From positions 558,001-622,000 of the forward strand of contig NZ_CP069354.1 in assembly GCF_016864375.1 (NCBI RefSeq): DNA of 64,000 nt. The letters run 5' to 3'. Positions within the stretch are counted from its first letter, which is position 1; the number at the start of each line of letters is the position of its first letter. Under the pieces are notes generated by a model that was given only the letters and a program-made list of their open reading frames with translations, had not been told where the DNA came from and made no database searches. The position numbers were made by a program, and so were the translations under genes. This document shows positions 1 to 9,284 of the stretch, in pieces. Source of the DNA: Microvirga sp. VF16 (GTDB lineage Bacteria; Pseudomonadota; Alphaproteobacteria; Rhizobiales; Beijerinckiaceae).

Positions 1-1
1 C

Positions 2-922
2 TTCTGGGTTACGATCGCTCTGGTCATCATCTGTGCCGTCATGGCGTGGGATCAGCCCGATGCTTTTGCCACGTCCGACAACTTCTTCAACATCACTCGC
101 AATTTCGCCTTCATCGGTATCATGGCCGTCGGCATGACGGCCGTGATCCTCACTGGCGGCATCGATCTATCCGTCGGCTCTTTGATGGGTCTCGTGGGCG
201 TGGTCTGCGGTCTCATCCTCCAGGCCGAGTATCACTGGGCTGTTGCGATCCTGGCAGGACTTCTCACAGGCGCGGCCGCAGGAGCGGTGAACGGATTTCT
301 CGTCGCCTATGTCGGGCTTCCAGCCTTCGTCGTCACACTGGGCATGCTCTCGGCAGCCAGATCTCTCGCAATCGTTTTGTCCGAGAACAGGATGATCTAT
401 GAATTCGGGCCATGGGGAGAGACGTTCAACGCTATCGGGGGTGACTCGATTCTCGGCATCGCCAATCCCGTCTGGGTGTTGGCGATCCTGGCACTCATCT
501 TTGGCTTTATTTTCAACTTCACGGCCTGGGGCAACTATCTCTACGCCATTGGCAGCAATGAGGATGCCGCCCGTCTGACCGGCGTTCCGGTCCGGCGCGT
601 GAAGCTGCAGGCCTACATCGTCTCGGGCCTTACGGCAGCGCTCGCATCCGTCCTGATCGTCGGCTGGCAGGGTTCGGCCATCAACGCTCTTGGACAAGGC
701 TATGAACTGCGCGTCATTGCATCGACCGTCATCGGCGGGGCCGATCTCATGGGCGGTCAGGGTGGCGCTTACGGCGCCGTTATCGGTGCGGCACTGATCG
801 AAGTCATTCGCAACTCTCTTCTCATGGCAGGCGTCGATGCCAACTGGCAGGGCGCCTTTGTCGGCCTCTTCATCGTGTTGGCGGTTCTGCTCCAGCGGAT
901 CCGCGGCAAACGTTCGGCTTGA
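2..922 (+). CDS. Sugar ABC transporter permease (RbsC/FrcC type), 5'-truncated by window edge
   Basis: Inner-membrane permease of a CUT2-type sugar ABC importer. The frame is open from base 2, upstream of the first ATG at 41, so the N-terminus lies outside the window. Some eight hydrophobic helices are visible. The segment TGGIDLSVGS (about residues 52-61 of the visible protein) is the conserved cytoplasmic loop of the RbsC/FrcC family, and GGADLMGGQGG near the C-terminus is also typical. It is followed after 38 bases by a cognate periplasmic binding protein, so the two are almost certainly one operon; an ATPase is expected upstream, outside the window. The exact sugar cannot be read from the sequence. 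Confidence 0.9.
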   Translation, partial: FWVTIALVIICAVMAWDQPDAFATSDNFFNITRNFAFIGIMAVGMTAVILTGGIDLSVGSLMGLVGVVCGLILQAEYHWAVAILAGLLTGAAAGAVNGFLVAYVGLPAFVVTLGMLSAARSLAIVLSENRMIYEFGPWGETFNAIGGDSILGIANPVWVLAILALIFGFIFNFTAWGNYLYAIGSNEDAARLTGVPVRRVKLQAYIVSGLTAALASVLIVGWQGSAINALGQGYELRVIASTVIGGADLMGGQGGAYGAVIGAALIEVIRNSLLMAGVDANWQGAFVGLFIVLAVLLQRIRGKRSA

Positions 923-960
923 GCACAATGCCGGGCGATCATAACCACAGGAGGACACCA

Positions 961-1977
961 ATGAGGATTCTAACCTTAGGCGTGGCGGCTGCCGCTCTCC
1001 TTGCGCTGGGCGCCAGCGCTCAGGCGCAGGGGAAGAAATACACCTTCGCACTCGTGCCTAAGAACATGAACAACCCATTCTTCGATCAGGCCCGCGACGG
1101 TTGCAAGAAGGCCGAGAAGGAGTCGAACGGCGCGATCGAGTGCATGTATATCGGCCCCGGCGAACATGGCGGCGGCGATGAGCAGGTTCAGGTCGTGAAC
1201 GACCTGATCACGAAGAAAGTTGACGGCATCGCTGTCTCCCCCTCGAACGCAGCCGCGATGGCGAGAGCTCTCGAAGGCGCGAAGAAGGCCGGCATCCCGG
1301 TTCTGACCTGGGACTCCGACCTTCTCGACAAGGACAAGGCCCTGCGCACGGCCTATGTCGGAACCTACAACTATGACATTGGCGTGAACCTCGCCAAGCT
1401 CGCCCAGCAGCTCAAGCCGCAGGGGGGAACGATTTGCATCCAGTCTGGCGGCGCAGCCGCGGCCAACCACAACGAGCGCATGCAGGGGATCCGGGATACG
1501 CTGTCCGGAGCGAAATCGAGCGCGGCTCCAGGCACGAAGCTGACAGGCCAGAACGGTTGGCGCGAGATCGACGGCTGCCCGCTCTACACGGATGACGACT
1601 TCCCACGGGCCGTTCAGCAGATGGAGGACATCCTCGGCAAGAACCCGCAACTCGATGCCTTCATTCCGACGGGTGGTTTCCCGCAGTTCATTCCGCAGGC
1701 CTATCGCCGGGTTGCCGAAAAATACAAGGACCGCATCGACAACGGCTCGCTCGCGCTGGTCGTCGCCGACACGCTCCCGGTCCAGATGGACCTCATGAAG
1801 GCGGGACTCTCCAAGGGACAGGTCGGTCAGCGTCCATTCGAGATGGGCTACAAGACCATGCTGTTCCTGAAGGACATGAAGGACGGTAAGCCTGCGCCGA
1901 AGGATCCGACTTATACCGGTCTCGATGTCTGCACCCCGCAGAACGCGGCAACCTGCATCGGTGGCTCCGGAACCTAG
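961..1977 (+). CDS. Periplasmic sugar-binding protein of CUT2 ABC importer
   Basis: Solute-binding protein of the RbsB-like family (Peripla_BP_4 fold), 338 residues, the usual length. I chose the ATG at 961 rather than the upstream in-frame codon at 919 because AGGAGGACACC lies just before it and the protein then begins with a clean signal peptide ending around ASAQA. Mature features include FALVPKNMNNPFFDQ near the N-terminus, typical of RbsB relatives, and paired cysteines late in the protein. It presumably delivers a sugar to the permease encoded just upstream. A strong hairpin terminator follows at 2033. Confidence 0.9.
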   Translation: MRILTLGVAAAALLALGASAQAQGKKYTFALVPKNMNNPFFDQARDGCKKAEKESNGAIECMYIGPGEHGGGDEQVQVVNDLITKKVDGIAVSPSNAAAMARALEGAKKAGIPVLTWDSDLLDKDKALRTAYVGTYNYDIGVNLAKLAQQLKPQGGTICIQSGGAAAANHNERMQGIRDTLSGAKSSAAPGTKLTGQNGWREIDGCPLYTDDDFPRAVQQMEDILGKNPQLDAFIPTGGFPQFIPQAYRRVAEKYKDRIDNGSLALVVADTLPVQMDLMKAGLSKGQVGQRPFEMGYKTMLFLKDMKDGKPAPKDPTYTGLDVCTPQNAATCIGGSGT

Positions 1978-2032
1978 GACATCACATTTTGACGGCGAGG
2001 TGGATCTAGTCCGCCGCAACCAGAGAAATGCG

Positions 2033-2063
2033 CCTCCGAACCCACGTTCGGAGGTGTTCTTCT
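2033..2063 (+). terminator. Rho-independent terminator after sugar ABC operon
   Basis: A perfect 9-bp stem, CCTCCGAAC with GTTCGGAGG, closes a four-base loop (CCAC) and is followed by the T-rich tail TGTTCTTCTTTG. It sits 55 bases after the binding-protein stop codon and ends the operon. Confidence 0.85.
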
Positions 2064-2174
2064 TTGTCTGTCATGAAGGGCGGACGACGCCTTTCTTCAG
2101 GATGATGTTACCGGAGAGCCTGGCCTTGTTACGGGAAACGGCTGCAGGCTGATGCACGGTAGGGTGGGTAGGGA

Positions 2175-2440
2175 ATGCAGCCGATCTCCTATGCTCGCCA
2201 TCAGTTTCCACCCGAGGTCATCCGGTAGGCCGTCTGGCTCTACTTGCGCTTCACTCTCAGCTACCGTGATGCAGAGGAATTCCTGGCCGAGCGCGGACTG
2301 GATCTATCCTATGAGACAGTCCGGCGGCAGGTCCATAAGTTCGAACCTGCCTTCACCCGCAATCTGCGCCGACTGCGTCCTCAACCGACCGGTACGTGGC
2401 ATCTGGATGAGACGGTGGTCTCTATTCAGGGCAGAAGCGA
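2175..2440 (+). pseudogene. IS6-family transposase remnant (N-terminal half)
   Basis: Reading from the ATG at 2175 gives the start of an IS6/IS26-type transposase: ISYARHQFPPEVI, an in-frame TAG at 2226, then FTLSYRDAEEFLAERG, YETVRRQVHKF and TGTWHLDETVVSI. The last contains the first acidic residue of the DDE triad. After about residue 88 the family match is lost, so the catalytic core is missing. The copy is therefore dead twice over, by a nonsense codon and by truncation. No terminal inverted repeats were recognised. Similar fragments occur at 10834 and 33405. Confidence 0.8.
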
Positions 2441-2578
2441 CTCGTCAATGGCGCATTGCGGCCTCGGCAGAATAACAAGATCCAATGCGCTCTCGGTTGC
2501 GGCTGGGGTCAGGTTCCCATGACAAGGCCGATGCTGCAATTCGTCATGGTATTTCGCTGGAGGCGAAATTCATGATAC

Positions 2579-4027
2579 CTATTCAGGAACGCCCGCCTTG
2601 CGAAGGCCCTCAACGAACACCTCACAGTGCGCGAATTTGTGCAGATGCCTGCGGACTAAGCTCAGGCTCAGCGGCGGGTCCATTCGGTCTCGAACAGCAA
2701 TTAACTCCTTAGCCTCTTCAATTAACCCTAGATGGCCGCAGCAGCTAATCAGGGTATTGAAGGGCCCGGTGTAGTCTGTGAAACCGGAAACGGATGCTCT
2801 GAGAAAAGGGAGTGCCTCTTCGAATCGACGCGCACCCAAGAGGGCAAGGCCATGGGTGGTCGTATAGAACCCGGAGAAACTGTCGAGCGGGCTCATGCGC
2901 AATGCCCACCCAGTTTCGACAATGGCCTCCTCGAACCGGCCTACTCTCAGGAGTGCCCATCCGAGCGCTGTATGACCAAGTGCGAAGCTCGGGGTGAGCA
3001 TCAGAGCGGTTTCGAGTTCCGCCAATGCTCGCTGATGCTGGCCGGCCGTGCTGAGACCTAGTCCAGACACCATTCTGGCCCAAGGCTCGCCGGGATCGAG
3101 GGCAAGAGCATCCTGGGCGTGAATGGCTGCCTGCTCGTAACCTGCCTCCACGTCAGGCGCCCACAGGCACATGCATGCCCACCAAATGGCCCAGCTGAGG
3201 AGGGCATGGGCTCGTGCATAACGCGGCTCCAGGCTAACGGCACGCCGCAGGAGCAACTGGGCTTCCTCATTCTGCGTCCGCTCCACCTTGTTGAGAAGGG
3301 TCATGGCCCGAACCACTAGCCCCCAGGCATCGATACTGTCGGGTTGCTCCGTTGAGGCGCGAAATCCTTCCTCGGCATAAAGGTGCGGCTCTACGGCAGC
3401 AACTACACGCTCTGCAATATCATCTTGAACGGCAAAGATGTCCTGCCTGTCGCGGTCATACTTCTCGGCCCAGATATGCTTGCCTGATGTCGCATCAATA
3501 AGCTGACCGGTGACACGAATGCGCGAGCCGGCGGTTCGGACGCTACCCTCCAAGACGTAACGGACCCCGAGATCATGCGCGACCTGTCGGATATCCACGG
3601 CCGTGCCCTTGTAGACAAACGTGGAGTTCCGGGCGGTGACGAACAGCCAGCGCAGACGTGCAAGGGCGGTGATGATGTCCTCGGAGATGCCGTCCGCGAG
3701 AAAGTCCTGCTCAGGATCCATGCCCATGTTCACAAAGGGCAAGACAGCGATTGATGGCTTGTCGAGGGGCTTCAAGTCTGCGGCTTTAGGGGAGTGGCGG
3801 GCCGTGTCGTTCGGTAACCGGAACGATCCACCGACTATAGGTCGCAGGGAAAGTTGCGTCTGGCTCTCAATGATCGATAGGGTCTTATCGGAGAAGCGTC
3901 CTGTCAGCAGTTTGTCGACTGTCGACTTGCCCAACTTCGTTTTGAACGCGAACTGCTCGCGCGACATGCGTTCACGCGCGATGTAGTCCCTGATCACTGC
4001 CGCAATCTGTTTCCTGTCGTCCAGCAT
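2579..4027 (-). CDS. XRE-type HTH, TolB-like and TPR regulatory protein
   Basis: Multi-domain protein of about 482 residues. The N-terminus (roughly residues 5-50) is a helix-turn-helix-like segment containing SREQFAFKTKLGKSTVDKLL. Next comes the TolB-like domain seen beside class III adenylate cyclases (PSIAVLPFVNMG, FLADGISEDIITAL, VYKGTAVDIRQVA), then TPR-like helices over the C-terminal half (ALDPGEPWARM, GHTALGWALL). No cyclase catalytic domain is present. The start at 4027 is preferred over 4105 because the HTH begins there and a GGCGGGG tract precedes it. Probably a cytoplasmic regulator or scaffold; target unknown. The next plus-strand gene is divergent. Confidence 0.75.
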   Translation of the reverse strand: MLDDRKQIAAVIRDYIARERMSREQFAFKTKLGKSTVDKLLTGRFSDKTLSIIESQTQLSLRPIVGGSFRLPNDTARHSPKAADLKPLDKPSIAVLPFVNMGMDPEQDFLADGISEDIITALARLRWLFVTARNSTFVYKGTAVDIRQVAHDLGVRYVLEGSVRTAGSRIRVTGQLIDATSGKHIWAEKYDRDRQDIFAVQDDIAERVVAAVEPHLYAEEGFRASTEQPDSIDAWGLVVRAMTLLNKVERTQNEEAQLLLRRAVSLEPRYARAHALLSWAIWWACMCLWAPDVEAGYEQAAIHAQDALALDPGEPWARMVSGLGLSTAGQHQRALAELETALMLTPSFALGHTALGWALLRVGRFEEAIVETGWALRMSPLDSFSGFYTTTHGLALLGARRFEEALPFLRASVSGFTDYTGPFNTLISCCGHLGLIEEAKELIAVRDRMDPPLSLSLVRRHLHKFAHCEVFVEGLRKAGVPE

Positions 4028-4213
4028 CACCCCGCCTGTCCGTGAACTCCCAGAAATTGGCCGGGAAACTTCCGGAAAATACAGACAACTTCCGATAAGA
4101 GCCACGGAAGAAAATGCTCGCTACAACTGCCGCATTGTCAAGGAGGCAAATGAGGAAAGTCTTCTTAGCGCAAGACTGATCAAGACGCGCCCTGTTGGAC
4201 TAGACATGAGGAG

Positions 4214-4456
4214 ATGACCATGTTCGATCACATCGTACAAACAAGCGAGGCATTGAGAACGGCTGCGGAGCGAGCCGCAGAGACACTGATCCCGGCGCTC
4301 TGCGGCTGCGAGGCATGCGGGACTAAGAAACTGATTGCAGCTCCCTCGATCGGTACCTGCGCTGACTGTGGAACTGAACTGACGGTGCTCGAGTCCAGTA
4401 CTGCATTGAGGGCTTTCGGGCAGGAGCCGAATACGGTGTCACCGTATGCAGCGTAA
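4214..4456 (+). CDS. Small hypothetical protein with two Cys pairs
   Basis: An 80-residue soluble protein with an alanine-rich N-terminal helix, then CGCEACG (about residues 30-36) and CADCG (about 49-53). The spacing suggests a small zinc-ribbon-like fold, but I do not recognise a family. GAGGAGATGACC just before the start gives a reasonable ribosome-binding site for the ATG at 4214. It stands alone between the divergent XRE/TolB gene and a membrane protein. Confidence 0.5.
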   Translation: MTMFDHIVQTSEALRTAAERAAETLIPALCGCEACGTKKLIAAPSIGTCADCGTELTVLESSTALRAFGQEPNTVSPYAA

Positions 4457-4739
4457 CGGTCTTTCAAGTAAGTCCGGCAACCCGAGCACATAGGTCGTAT
4501 CAGCACCAGAGACGTGAATTACGCTGAGACCAACAAACAGATGATTGAAGCCCACGAACGGTCAATGCTCCGTCGGCCGGATAGCCTCTGTGATCAGAGT
4601 TGTCTCGGTCATCTTCCAGGATAATATATCACGTCACTTAGAAGTAGTGCGTGTGAATGAAAATCACTGCCCGCAGTTTATTTCAATTCTGTGCTCTTGT
4701 TTTGGAAGTAATGACTTCATGATAGAAGGATAATATGCC

Positions 4740-5159
4740 GTGATCAATCTGTCTAATCTCTTTTTACGCGCGGCTCTCGTCTTCCTCGGAACAGGGGTTT
4801 CCATGGGTATATTTATGTCCCTGTCGCAAGATTTTACGGTTAGGCCTGTGCATGTGCATGTGAATCTGCTTGGTTGGGTCGGCTTCTTTCTTTACGCTTC
4901 GTTTTATCGCTTCTTTCCACACACCGCCGGGACCCGGCTTTCATGGACCCATTTCTGGACTGCCGTCATCGGCCTTCCTGCGATGATGGTTGGGCTTACC
5001 CTCGTCGTCTTTGGTCACATGGATTTGGGTTTGCCTCTTTTACTTGGCGGGGAATTCGTGACTGTGATCTCGGTCGCACTCTTTATCTATATTGGATTTA
5101 TGGCAACGAAGGCTGACTTGGTCCAAACACATCGCGAGAGCTTCGTCCCAGCTGAGTAA
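4740..5159 (+). CDS. Small membrane protein resembling heme-copper oxidase subunit I
   Basis: A 139-residue integral membrane protein with four hydrophobic helices (about residues 7-28, 40-58, 72-90, 100-120). The histidine-rich stretch RPVHVHVNLLGWVGFF resembles the helix of the heme-copper oxidase subunit I superfamily that carries heme-ligand histidines, but the protein is far too short to be an oxidase. The start is GTG with AAGGA eight bases upstream. Such small homologues are common in rhizobial and methylobacterial genomes without a proven role. The DNA just upstream is locally AT-rich. Confidence 0.6.
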   Translation: MINLSNLFLRAALVFLGTGVSMGIFMSLSQDFTVRPVHVHVNLLGWVGFFLYASFYRFFPHTAGTRLSWTHFWTAVIGLPAMMVGLTLVVFGHMDLGLPLLLGGEFVTVISVALFIYIGFMATKADLVQTHRESFVPAE

Positions 5160-5426
5160 TCAGATGAGAGTTTGCTTTGAAAAGTGTTGCCAGCATTGAA
5201 ACGGGACTTGCCCCGCGTCGCCAGCCTATGAGGCTCCAGACACACCGCCCACAGGTTGGGGAGCTTCGCCCCGTCGACGATTGGCGAAATTGCGCTCACT
5301 GATGATGGTAGTGCTCTCTGGCTCGTTGGGACCCGCGATGCAGTCTCCTGCCGAAGCGTTTTGACGCAACAGCCAATCGACCGAACTCTATCAATCCCGG
5401 GTTTAGCCATGACCACCGTGGCAAGG

Positions 5427-6050
5427 TCAGCCTTCTACCGCCGATCCAGTGCGGCAGCCCAAGCCGGCCAGCACGAACTCCGTCATTTGATCCAAGGATG
5501 GGCCGGGTTCTCCAGCGCACTGCACGAGGAGCGCCGGATGACAGAAGCGAATCAGGGCAACCAGCACGCACCGCGACGCCACCACCGGATCGGCGGACGT
5601 GAACTCACCGGCGGCGATCCCCTCCTCGACGACCCGCTGGAAGATCGCACTCTTGCGCTCAAGATGGCCGTGGACAACCTGCCAGCTCTCGCTCAGAGCC
5701 CGCTCCACCATTTCATGCATGCGCAATTCATCGGTGTACAGGACCGCAGTCATCCGATGCATGGTCGCGATCATGTCTCGCAATCGGTCTGCCGCCGGAA
5801 CTTTTTGACGTGCGATCGCTTCGATTGCCTCTTCGACCTCGCGCATTAGGCGCTCGGCGACCGCCTCGTTAATCGCTTTCTTGGAGTCGTAAAAGCGGTA
5901 CACGTTCGCCGGGCTCATCCGGAGCGCCTTCGCGATGTCGGCTACGGTGGTTTTCTGATAGCCGATCTGCCGGAAAAGCCGCTCGGCCGTCTCGACGATA
6001 CGACAGCGGGTGTCAGGCTCAGCCGAAGTGCGAACAGCATCAGCATCCAT
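5427..6050 (-). CDS. TetR-family transcriptional regulator
   Basis: A 207-residue TetR-type repressor. The N-terminal HTH is clear (AERLFRQIGYQKTTVADIA, then MSPANVYRFYDSKKA, about residues 22-60). The C-terminal helices would form the ligand and dimerisation domain. It is the last gene of the minus-strand run membrane-fusion protein, RND pump, regulator, 74 bases after the pump gene, so it most likely represses this efflux operon. The sequence TGACGAATG occurs both just upstream of this gene and upstream of the fusion-protein gene, which supports shared control and autoregulation. Confidence 0.85.
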   Translation of the reverse strand: MDADAVRTSAEPDTRCRIVETAERLFRQIGYQKTTVADIAKALRMSPANVYRFYDSKKAINEAVAERLMREVEEAIEAIARQKVPAADRLRDMIATMHRMTAVLYTDELRMHEMVERALSESWQVVHGHLERKSAIFQRVVEEGIAAGEFTSADPVVASRCVLVALIRFCHPALLVQCAGEPGPSLDQMTEFVLAGLGCRTGSAVEG

Positions 6051-6069
6051 GGACTAAACCTATGATAAA

Positions 6070-6090
6070 ATTCATCATTCGTCAATGAAT
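6070..6090. promoter_or_regulatory. Candidate TetR operator upstream of tetR
   Basis: Inverted repeat ATTCAT-N9-ATGAAT whose centre reads TGACGAATG on the minus strand. It lies about 20 bases before the tetR start codon. The 9-mer recurs in the larger palindrome at 10474. Confidence 0.4.
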
Positions 6091-6124
6091 GGCTTAGTGC
6101 ACGGCTCCCATCCTCGCAGCGAGC

Positions 6125-9100
6125 CTACTCAGCGGCAATCGGCAGCGAGGGCTGCCTATCCAATTCTTCTGATCGACCTATCCCAGATTCCTCGGCCGAG
6201 CGGTTTCCGGCGCCACGCTCGTCGAGGTGGTTGCGGAACCACAGCGCATAGAGTGCTGGCAGGAAGAGCAGGGTCAGGAAGGTAGCGACAAACAGACCTC
6301 CCATGATGGTGACGGCCATAGGTCCCCAGAACGCCGACGAGGAGAGCGGGATCATTGCCAGGATCGCCGCCAGTCCGGTGAGCACCACCGGACGCGCCCG
6401 ACGTACCGTTGCTTCGACGATGGCCTCGCGCCGGGTTGCACCCTGCGCCACGTCTATCTCGATCTGATCGACCAGGATTACGGTGTTGCGCATGATCATG
6501 CCGGCCAGCGCGATCAAGCCGAGCAGCGCCACGAAGCCGAAGGGCCGGCTCGCCAAGTTGAGTGCGAGCGCCGCGCCGATCAGGCCAAGCGGCGCGGTCA
6601 GGAAAACCAGGAGCAGACGCGAGAAGCTCTGAAGCTGGATCATCAGCAGCGTCAGCATCACTCCAATCATCAGCGGGAACAGCGCATAGATGGATGCATT
6701 GCCTTTCACCGACTCCTCCACCGCACCGCCGATTTCGAGACGATAGCCGGGCTCAAGCCGGTCACGGATCCCTGCTAGTGTCGGCCAGATCTGGCTCGTC
6801 GCATCCGGCGGCTGGACGCCATCGACCACGTCGGCTCGAACTGTGATCGATAGATCGCGGTTACGCCGCCAAAGGATCGGCTCCTCATGGGCATACTCGA
6901 TGCGTCCGACTTGGGCGAGCGGCACCGCGAGCCCGTTGCGGGACACAATTGTAAGGTCGCCAATGCCACCGAGATCCAGGCGCTCCTGCTCTACTGTCCG
7001 GGCGACGACCTCTACCCGTTCGGTGCCGTCACGAACGGTGGTAATAGGGGTACCAGACAGAAGCGTCTGCAGGGACTGCGATACGGTCTTCGGATCTAGC
7101 CCGAGCGCACGGGCACGCTCCTGATCGACCACCAGCCGCACTGATGGGACCAACTCGTTCCACTCGAGATGGGGATCGACCACATCGGGGTTGGTCCGCA
7201 TGACGTCGCGGACCTCGGATGCAATCTGGCGCACTGTCATCGCGTCCGGGCCGATGACGCGGAACTGAACCGGGAAGCCGACAGGCGGCCCGAAATTAAA
7301 GCGGTCGACCCGTACCCGCGCCGCGGCGAGGGCGCCTTGTGCCACTACCTCTTCGATGCGTGCCTTGACACGTTCGCGCGCCGGCACGTCCTTGGCGACG
7401 ATCACGATCTCCGCGAAGGCTTCGTTGGGGAGCTGAGGGTTGAGGCCGAGCCAGAACCGTGGGGAGCCCTGACCGATATAGGTCGTATGCGTGAGGATAT
7501 CGGGATCGTCGCGGAGGATTGCCTCCGCCTGTCGGGCCGTCTCGGCTGTGACGCCGATCGCCGTGCCTTCGGGCAGACGCATCTGAAAGAAAAGCTCGGG
7601 CCGTTCGGATAATGGGAAGAACTGCTGTTGGACCCGGCCGAAGGCAACGATTGAAGTCACGAAGATGCCGATCGTAGTCAATACCGTAAGTCCCCGCCGG
7701 TGAACGCAGGCCTGCACAATCCGGCGCAGGCCACGGTATATACGGGTCTCGTAAATCTCGTGCGGGTTCGCGTGCTGGGCAAGCGTCTCCGGTAGAAGCT
7801 TGACCCCTATGTAGGGGGTGAATATCACCGCCACCAACCAGGATGCGATCAGGGCGATTGCGACGACCCAGAAGATGCCGCCGGCGTATTCGCCGACTGC
7901 CGAATTGGCGAAGCCAACCGGGAGGAAGCCCGCTGCGGTCACCAGCGTTCCGGTGAGCATCGGAAAAGCTGTCGAAGTCCAAGCGAAAGCCGCTGCGCGC
8001 ATACGGTCCCAGCCCTGCTCGATCTTCACCATCATCATCTCGACGGCGATGATCGCATCGTCGACCAGCAGGCCGAGGGCTATGATCAGAGCACCCAAGG
8101 TGATGCGGTGGAGGTCGAGGCCGAGGACGCTCATCACAGCAAACGTGATCGCGAGCACAAGGGGAACGGAGAGCGCCACCACGATGCCGGTGCGCCAGCC
8201 CAGCGACACGAACGAGACGAGGAGCACGATTCCGAGGGCTTCGATGAACGAGTGTTCGAACTCGGTGATCGCGTGATCAACCACCTGCGGCTGGTCGGCG
8301 ACCTGCTCGATGTCGATGCCCTGCGGCACCGCCTGCACGAAGGCGTCCTTGGCGGCATTCACATCGTGGCCGAAGGCGAGAATGTTCGCCCCCTTGGCCA
8401 TGACAACTCCGAGACCAATCGCAGGATGGCCGCGCTGGCGCACCAGAAAGTCGGATGGGTCTTCGAAGCCACGGGTGATCGTCGCGATGTCACCGAGACG
8501 GAACACGCGCCCATCCGCCTCGACTGGGGTTTCGGCTACGGCCTTCGCCCCGTCAAGCGCGCCCGTCACACGCACGGGGATCCGCTGGGCTCTTGTCTCG
8601 ACTATGCCAGCGGGAACAACGGCATTCTGCCTCTGCAGCGACTCGAACAGAGCCTGTGGCGGTATGCCCAAGGTGGCCAGCTTGGCGTGGCTGAACTCAA
8701 CATAGATGCGCTCATCCTGCACGCCATAAAGGTTGACCTTCGTGACCCCAGGGACTTTCAGGAGTTGCTGACGCAGCCCCTCGGCGACCTTCTTGAGTTG
8801 TGCGAAGTCAGCGCCGTCGCCGGTCAGCATGTAGAGGAGCGAATCGACATCTCCATACTCGTCATTCACATTGGGGCCGATCAGATCGCTAGGCAGTTGG
8901 CCTCGGATGTCGTCAAGCTTCTTACGCAATTGATAGAAGAGCTGCGGCACGTCCCGAGCTGGAGTGTTGTCGCGAAGGCCGATATTCATCGCCACAAAGG
9001 CTGGCTTGCTGTAGGTGACAACCTTGTCAAGCCACGGCAGCTCCTGCAGCTTCTTCTCGATGGTATCTGCAACCTGGTCCTGTATCTCCTGCGCCGTTGC

Positions 9101-9268
9101 GCCCGGCCATATCGCCGTCACGATCACGTTCTTGATGGTGAAGTTCGGATCTTCCGCGCGCCCGAGTGAGCGGAAAGAGAGTAGCCCGCCGAGGCTGATC
9201 GCGACGATGAGGAACAGGATGAGCGCCGGATGGTGCACGGCCCATTGAGACAGGTTGAACTGCTTCAT
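6125..9268 (-). CDS. RND-family multidrug efflux transporter (AcrB type)
   Basis: Inner-membrane proton-driven pump of 1047 residues, full length for the HAE-1 RND family. The first membrane helix follows the N-terminal WAVHHPALILF, the large periplasmic loops are present, and GLLVDDAIIAVEMM in the fourth helix supplies the paired aspartates of the proton relay. The second half repeats the fold (LIALAGMIMRNTVILVDQ, FLTLLFLPALYALWF). It lies 16 bases downstream of its membrane-fusion protein and upstream of a TetR regulator. No outer-membrane channel gene is in the cluster, so a TolC/OprM-type partner must be encoded elsewhere. The substrate cannot be predicted. Confidence 0.93.
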   Translation of the reverse strand: MKQFNLSQWAVHHPALILFLIVAISLGGLLSFRSLGRAEDPNFTIKNVIVTAIWPGATAQEIQDQVADTIEKKLQELPWLDKVVTYSKPAFVAMNIGLRDNTPARDVPQLFYQLRKKLDDIRGQLPSDLIGPNVNDEYGDVDSLLYMLTGDGADFAQLKKVAEGLRQQLLKVPGVTKVNLYGVQDERIYVEFSHAKLATLGIPPQALFESLQRQNAVVPAGIVETRAQRIPVRVTGALDGAKAVAETPVEADGRVFRLGDIATITRGFEDPSDFLVRQRGHPAIGLGVVMAKGANILAFGHDVNAAKDAFVQAVPQGIDIEQVADQPQVVDHAITEFEHSFIEALGIVLLVSFVSLGWRTGIVVALSVPLVLAITFAVMSVLGLDLHRITLGALIIALGLLVDDAIIAVEMMMVKIEQGWDRMRAAAFAWTSTAFPMLTGTLVTAAGFLPVGFANSAVGEYAGGIFWVVAIALIASWLVAVIFTPYIGVKLLPETLAQHANPHEIYETRIYRGLRRIVQACVHRRGLTVLTTIGIFVTSIVAFGRVQQQFFPLSERPELFFQMRLPEGTAIGVTAETARQAEAILRDDPDILTHTTYIGQGSPRFWLGLNPQLPNEAFAEIVIVAKDVPARERVKARIEEVVAQGALAAARVRVDRFNFGPPVGFPVQFRVIGPDAMTVRQIASEVRDVMRTNPDVVDPHLEWNELVPSVRLVVDQERARALGLDPKTVSQSLQTLLSGTPITTVRDGTERVEVVARTVEQERLDLGGIGDLTIVSRNGLAVPLAQVGRIEYAHEEPILWRRNRDLSITVRADVVDGVQPPDATSQIWPTLAGIRDRLEPGYRLEIGGAVEESVKGNASIYALFPLMIGVMLTLLMIQLQSFSRLLLVFLTAPLGLIGAALALNLASRPFGFVALLGLIALAGMIMRNTVILVDQIEIDVAQGATRREAIVEATVRRARPVVLTGLAAILAMIPLSSSAFWGPMAVTIMGGLFVATFLTLLFLPALYALWFRNHLDERGAGNRSAEESGIGRSEELDRQPSLPIAAE

Positions 9269-9284
9269 GGCTGGCTCCGAAGGT

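Noticed and set aside
2503..2580. Stem-loop ATTTCGC/GCGAAAT near the end of the XRE/TolB gene
   Set aside because: Possible terminator or IS end, but no T-run and no matching partner repeat.
5087..5416. 109-codon minus-strand frame between the oxidase-like gene and tetR
   Set aside because: Part of it (SPIVDGAKLPNLWAV) looks protein-like, but it overlaps the end of the oxidase-like gene and I could not tie it to a family.
8108..9169. 353-codon plus-strand frame
   Set aside because: Antisense to the RND pump gene.
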